Below, piece by piece: positions 59,356 through 64,000 of a stretch of 64,000 bases of DNA. The stretch comes from Manihot esculenta (Eukaryota > Streptophyta > Magnoliopsida > Malpighiales > Euphorbiaceae): assembly GCF_001659605.2 (NCBI RefSeq), contig NC_035176.2, positions 29,754,716 through 29,818,715 of the forward strand, given 5' to 3'. A model generated the notes under the pieces. The model was given only the letters and a program-made list of their open reading frames with translations, had not been told where the DNA came from and ran no database searches. Numbering within the stretch: position 1 is the stretch's first letter; each line of letters starts with the position of its first letter. Position numbers and translations under genes: made by a program.

Positions 59356-61054
59356 CTTAGTCTATAATAATAAAAATAGAAATAGAAATAGATAAAAGTT
59401 ACTGATTTTGTACTCACAGGTCCGGTTGTAAGTGTATTTAAATAAATCTGAGAGATCTCAAATTCTATTTTGCAATCTCCAATCCCATTTCAAAAAAAAA
59501 AAAAATTATTGCTTATTAACAAGTATATCCATACAAACACTTGTCACACGTGACACATATTTATGGTCTGATTAGATTTAATAATCGAAAAAAACCTACC
59601 TTGATAATATCGAATAAGTTGTACACGATTTAATGCAATCAAGTAAAATATCGAGACACATGTGGTCGTACTTGACCTAATGCAGCCAAGGTAGAATATT
59701 GACCTTTTACATATTGGTCGTTTCATTGGAATATCACTAGAATCATAAATGTATGTACAGTAAATTATATTAATGTGACGTACACAATAGATAGAGTATG
59801 TCTAGTCAATTTCATAATTATTAATTAACTGTCCATTATTAAAGAACTGTCTAACATACCTATAAAAATTGTTTCTGCCAATTTGATGGAATTTAACATA
59901 GAGACGTCAGAACGATATATAACATTGATCCAATCCAAAAAGAGAACATTCTTAACTCCCCTGTATTGCCTCTTTAAAGAAATTTTGACCTCTCCAAATT
60001 GAATACATGGTTCATTAAATCTCCATTACTCCTTGTATTTATTGTATTGAACTAGTCACAGTACTTTGATTTTCTTACTAAATTGAATTATTGTTCAGAC
60101 CTCCATATATGGAATCATGATTTATTATTTAAAAATTTGGGCAATTGTTTAAGATTTTTCAACTATAAATTAGTAATAATTTATTTCTTTCCTTTAAACT
60201 GAAAATTTCATGGACTTATTTATATATAAGGCATCATCATTCATCATTATAGATGAACAATATAAAAGAGGGAAACAAGTAATACAATTTCCTGGAATAA
60301 ATATTTGGTAAGGAATTGCACATGCATTGGCATGTATGTGCATGAATAATATTAGGGTTTTTGAAGATACAGAGAAGTTCACAAAAACCTTACTTTAATC
60401 TTCATCCAGAAGCCCAATCAAACCATGAACTTGCAGAAATTTCCACTCAACATCTAATCATTTTCCCACAATTACTAATAACAATAATAATATTATTAAT
60501 TACTATTCTTTTCTTAAAAATAGGACCACTTTATTTTTCATATGAATTAAAAAATATTATTAATAAATTTGAAGCAATCCAGTGCGTTAAATATATTTGA
60601 ATAAATTTGAAAAATTTTAGTTCTATTTTTTTAATTTTTAATTTCCATTTAAAAACAAAAAATTTAAAGTCATAAATTTTATATTATTTTTTCTAATGTA
60701 ATAACTTTACTTTTTCAACGCCTATTAAATAACCCTTCGTTTCCCTTGATTCACTTTAAAAAAAAATTCTTATAAAATTATAGATGATTTTATTTTTTTA
60801 TAAATAAAAATTTTATAAATTAAAACAAAAAAGGAATTCCTACCTTATAAAGAAGAAATTTGATATAAAAAATTAAAATTCTGGTAAAATCTTTTATCGA
60901 AGTAAGTTAATCAATACATTGCTTTTTTTTTTTTAAAAAAAAAGACAAACTTATCTTTATGGCCTGGAGAAGTAATAATAATAATAATAATAATAATAAT
61001 TAGAAATAGTCACTACGTAGGCTCCTACGCAAAGTCCATGGACGTGCCTGCGCC
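59356..61054. other. Intergenic DNA and FMO upstream region
   Basis: Holds copies of a dispersed AT-rich repeat at about 59425-59500 and 60575-60660, and an (ATA)n microsatellite at 60973-61000, about 55 bp upstream of the FMO TATA box. No gene seen. Confidence 0.5.
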
Positions 61055-61062
61055 TATAAATA
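61055..61062 (+). promoter_or_regulatory. TATA box of the FMO gene
   Basis: TATAAATA lies 73 bp upstream of the ATG at 61128, which puts transcription start near 61090. This rules out an in-frame Met at 61038 as the start. Confidence 0.75.
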
Positions 61063-61127
61063 CCATGCACACATCGCACCTTAAACTCATCTCTTTCTTC
61101 TGTGCAAACCCTTACAATACACCAAAC

Positions 61128-63877
61128 ATGGCAAAGCAAAGTGACCTTTTGGTCTCAAAAATTGGCATTATCGGAGCTGGCGTGAGCGGTTTAGCTGCGC
61201 TTAAGCAGCTTTCCCACCATGCTCCGGTGGTTTTCGAGGCTTCCGACTCTCTCGGTGGCGTCTGGAAAACTTGCTCTTACCATTCAACCAAACTTCAGTC
61301 CCCTCGTTGCGATTATGAATTCGCTGATCATCCTTGGCCTAACAGAGATGATCCAAGCTTTCCTTCTCATGATGAGATTCTTGATTACTTGAATTCTTAT
61401 GCTGAGCGTTTTGATCTGTTTAAGTACATTAGGTTCAATTCTAAGGTGGTGGAGGTCCAATTCATCGGTGACCGGGAAACCTCTGAATTTACTTCAAAGT
61501 ATGGAAGTCTCCTTCCGGGTCAGCCGGTGTGGAAGGTGGCCGTGCAAACCGATCATTCAGACACCATTCAGGTAGTCTTTATTTCTATTTTAATTGATAA
61601 TATGCATGAGCATGTGTTTTGGATAATGAAAACTGATGAATTTGGTTTGGTGGGTTGTTGATATAGTGGTATGCCTTGGAGTTTCTTGTGATTTGCATGG
61701 GAAAATATGGTGATATACCTAAGATTCCTAATTTTCCTATAAATAGAGGCCCAGAAATTTTCATAGGAAAGGTCTTGCATTCGCTTGACTACTGCAAACT
61801 TGATAGGGAAGCTGCTGCTCAACTTCTCAAGGGAAAGAAGGTCGCCGTTGTTGGCTTCAAAAAATCGGCCATTGATTTAGCTTTGGAGTGTGCTCAGGCA
61901 AACCAAGGTATATAATCCAATCCTACTTGTTTTCTTTGTCATTTGCTACCGCATACTTGACATGGAGAATATAAAGATTGTTTTAATTTTCCTTCCTTAT
62001 TCTATTAAAAAATTTGTTATTGATTGAACCCAGATCTATTCATTTCTTTTTCTTTCAAAATTTTTATTTAGAATGAAAGTTTATTTTTTTAATTTATAAA
62101 ATTTTCATTTAAATAAAATCATTTGTAATTTTATAAAAAATCATTTAATTCTTTTTCTTATAAAATTAATTATGACAGAGGAAGAGTTTAAATTATGAAA
62201 TACAAAACACTAACAGATTTAATTTAATTTAGTGGCGAGTGTATCTAAATAAATTTGAGAGATTTCATGTTCTATTTCATCTCTTAGATTTTCATTTTAA
62301 AAAAAATTATAGATATAAGATTCGTCTTGTATCACATGCACGTGATGGACTAAATAATATTTCAAATTTCAGACCTTATTAGTTTCAAATGAGTTAGAGA
62401 TTTTGATGGTTTGTGTTCCCTTATTATGTCTGAAAGCGAAAAGGGCAGATATTGTCGTCAAGTGTCATAATTATTAAGGAACTGAAGAATAAATGTCGGA
62501 TTTTAACAGCACACCATGTATTACCAGATTTAAAACACAGAGTACTGCGTCATGTTTGGACTTTCTTCGATCTGCACGCCCGTTTTCAACAATTCACAAT
62601 TGTATGTTATTTGGGTTTCCATTTTTTTGACTATGCATAATTGCATTTCATCAAACATATCAATATAGCCAAAAAAAGGAAAACTTCTTCCACCACAGAA
62701 AAATAAGTAAAATCTTTTTGCAAGCTTTTTGGCTTAATTGACTTAAATATGATTATAATTATTGATTATTAATAATTCTTCTTAACTCAGCTGACTCTGG
62801 CAATTTGGGGCATGTTTGTTTTAATATCTTGCAGGTCCTGATGGGCAGCCGTGCACCATGGTTGTGAGGACCGTGCACTGGACTGTTCCTCATTACTGGG
62901 TATGGGGATTGCCATTTTTCTTGTTCTTTTCCACCAGATTTTCTCAGTTCATCCATGAAAGGCCTAATCAAAACCTCCCCAAGGCCCTGCTCTGCCTTCT
63001 CTTCTCTCCAATGGTAAGTGATATTTCACACACCCCATCATTTGTTTTCAAAAGTTTGAAAGTGCTAATTAATTGTGCTCAATTTGCAGAGGCATGTTGT
63101 TTCCAAGTTCATAGAGTCGTATGTGCTCTATAAACTTCCTCTGCAGAAGTATGGATTAAAACCAGATCATCCTTTCCTTGAAGACTATGCTTCATGCCAG
63201 ATGGCTATCATGCCGGAAAATTTTTTCCCCCAGGCTGATAAGGGCAAGATTCTGTTTAAAAATACATCAAAATTTGGGTTCTTTAGGGAAGGACTTGAAT
63301 TTGAAGATAATACTAAATTGAAGGCTGATGTTGTGATTCTTGCAACTGGTTACGATGGAAAGAAAAAGCTCAAAAATATCTTACTAGAGCCTTTTTGTAG
63401 TTTATTAGAGTATCCTTATGGAGTCATGCCCTTGTACAGGTAACCTCCATGTAACAGCAAATTCTCCTTAATCACAAGAAGTTTCAGAGAAAAAGTATGG
63501 ATACTGATAATCTCACTTGTTGTCTGAGCAGGGGAACCATTCATCCACTGATTCCAAACATGGCTTTTCTGGGTTATATAGAGAGTGTTTCGAATCTTCA
63601 CACTGCAGAGCTGCGTAGCATGTGGTTGGCAAGACTTGTTGACGATAAATTTAAGCTCCCAACTGTGGAGAAGATGCTTGAGCAAGTTTCAAAGGAGATT
63701 GAAATTATGAAGAGGACAACCAGGTTCTACAAAAAGAAGCATTGCATCTCAACTTTTAGCATCAACCACAGTGATGAAATCTGTGAAGAAATGGGGTGCT
63801 GTTCCTGGAGGAAGAACAACTTGCTATCTGAAGTATTTAGCCCTTATGGCAGTCAGGACTATGAGAAACTGGAATAA
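61128..63877 (+). CDS. Flavin-containing monooxygenase, FMO1 clade
   Basis: FAD- and NADPH-dependent monooxygenase. Five exons: 61128-61571, 61667-61907, 62835-63013, 63090-63439, 63532-63877, totalling 1560 nt (519 aa), all GT-AG and in frame. Motifs: FAD site GAGVSG at residues 16-21; FMO signature FIGKVLHSLDY at 180-190 (pattern FxGxxxHxxxY); NADPH-site block GFKKSAID at 211-218; ILATGYDG near the C-terminal third. GFKKSAID points to the FMO1-type plant clade rather than YUCCA auxin enzymes, which have a different block here. Arabidopsis FMO1 makes N-hydroxypipecolic acid in systemic immunity, but plants often carry several FMO1-like copies, so the substrate is unknown. The ATG context CAAACATGGC and the TATA box support this start. 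The gene looks intact. Confidence 0.9.
62215..62310. repeat. Dispersed AT-rich repeat copy in FMO intron 2
   Basis: Contains GTGTATCTAAATAAATTTGA followed by GAGATTTCATGTTCTATTT and then a pyrimidine- and A-rich tail. Similar blocks occur at about 45550, 59425 and 60575. Confidence 0.5.
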
Positions 63878-64000
63878 ATGGTCTACTACAAGCACATAAA
63901 TTTCTTATGCCATTTTTTATTTCTAGATGCAATAAGCACATTAGTGCCCTAATGGGTTTACATTTAGGTGGGTCCTTAAGCAAAAGAAGGAAACAGCAAC
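63878..64000 (+). other. FMO 3' UTR
   Basis: Follows the TAA stop. It runs to the window edge and the poly(A) site is not resolved. Confidence 0.6.

Noticed and set aside
61038..61127. Upstream in-frame Met of the FMO gene
   Set aside because: It lies upstream of the TATA box at 61055, while the Met at 61128 has better context and the usual family start.

Overview
This is nuclear DNA of a flowering plant. The genes have many introns with GT-AG borders, the proteins are plant-type (plastid KASII, RRP12, a PMEI-domain protein, an FMO1-clade monooxygenase), and the gaps between genes are very AT-rich and full of plant transposons. The KASII protein and the repeat style suggest a eudicot, possibly Euphorbiaceae (cassava or rubber relatives). 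That assignment is inference only.

Genes from left to right: the 3' end of an unrecognised membrane protein (292-1128, +); a complete 13-exon plastid 3-oxoacyl-ACP synthase II (8220-13738, +); a complete 18-exon RRP12-type ribosome-biogenesis HEAT-repeat protein (24542-33718, -); a single-exon secreted PMEI/invertase-inhibitor-like protein (35484-36074, -); a single-exon small membrane protein of unknown function (49477-50088, -); and a 5-exon flavin-containing monooxygenase (61128-63877, +). I rebuilt exon borders by hand from reading frame and splice sites. The full gene models close in frame at 562, 1279 and 519 aa. The genes belong to unrelated pathways and do not form a cluster.

Mobile DNA: a probable Helitron (about 6478-7854) just upstream of KASII; a 6.85-kb non-autonomous LTR retrotransposon (16025-22877, minus orientation, TSD GTAGG) that carries tandem arrays and a captured, internally deleted piece of a PI4K-gamma gene; a 212-bp TIR element in an RRP12 intron; a young but inactivated Ty1/copia element (37417-41692, TSD TTATT); a tRNA-derived SINE of about 92 bp with 13-bp target duplications (50612-50703); a Mutator-like TIR element with a 9-bp target duplication (55209-56268); a 2.2-kb solo LTR (57146-59350, TSD GAAAT); and two decayed LINE endonuclease fragments (about 4729-5260 and 53136-53385). 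The remaining gaps are AT-rich sequence in which I see no gene.

I did not find a clearly new multi-gene system. The most unusual object is the 16-23 kb LTR element: it has intact termini but no recognisable polymerase, two kinds of internal tandem array, and a host-gene chimera in its own transcription direction.
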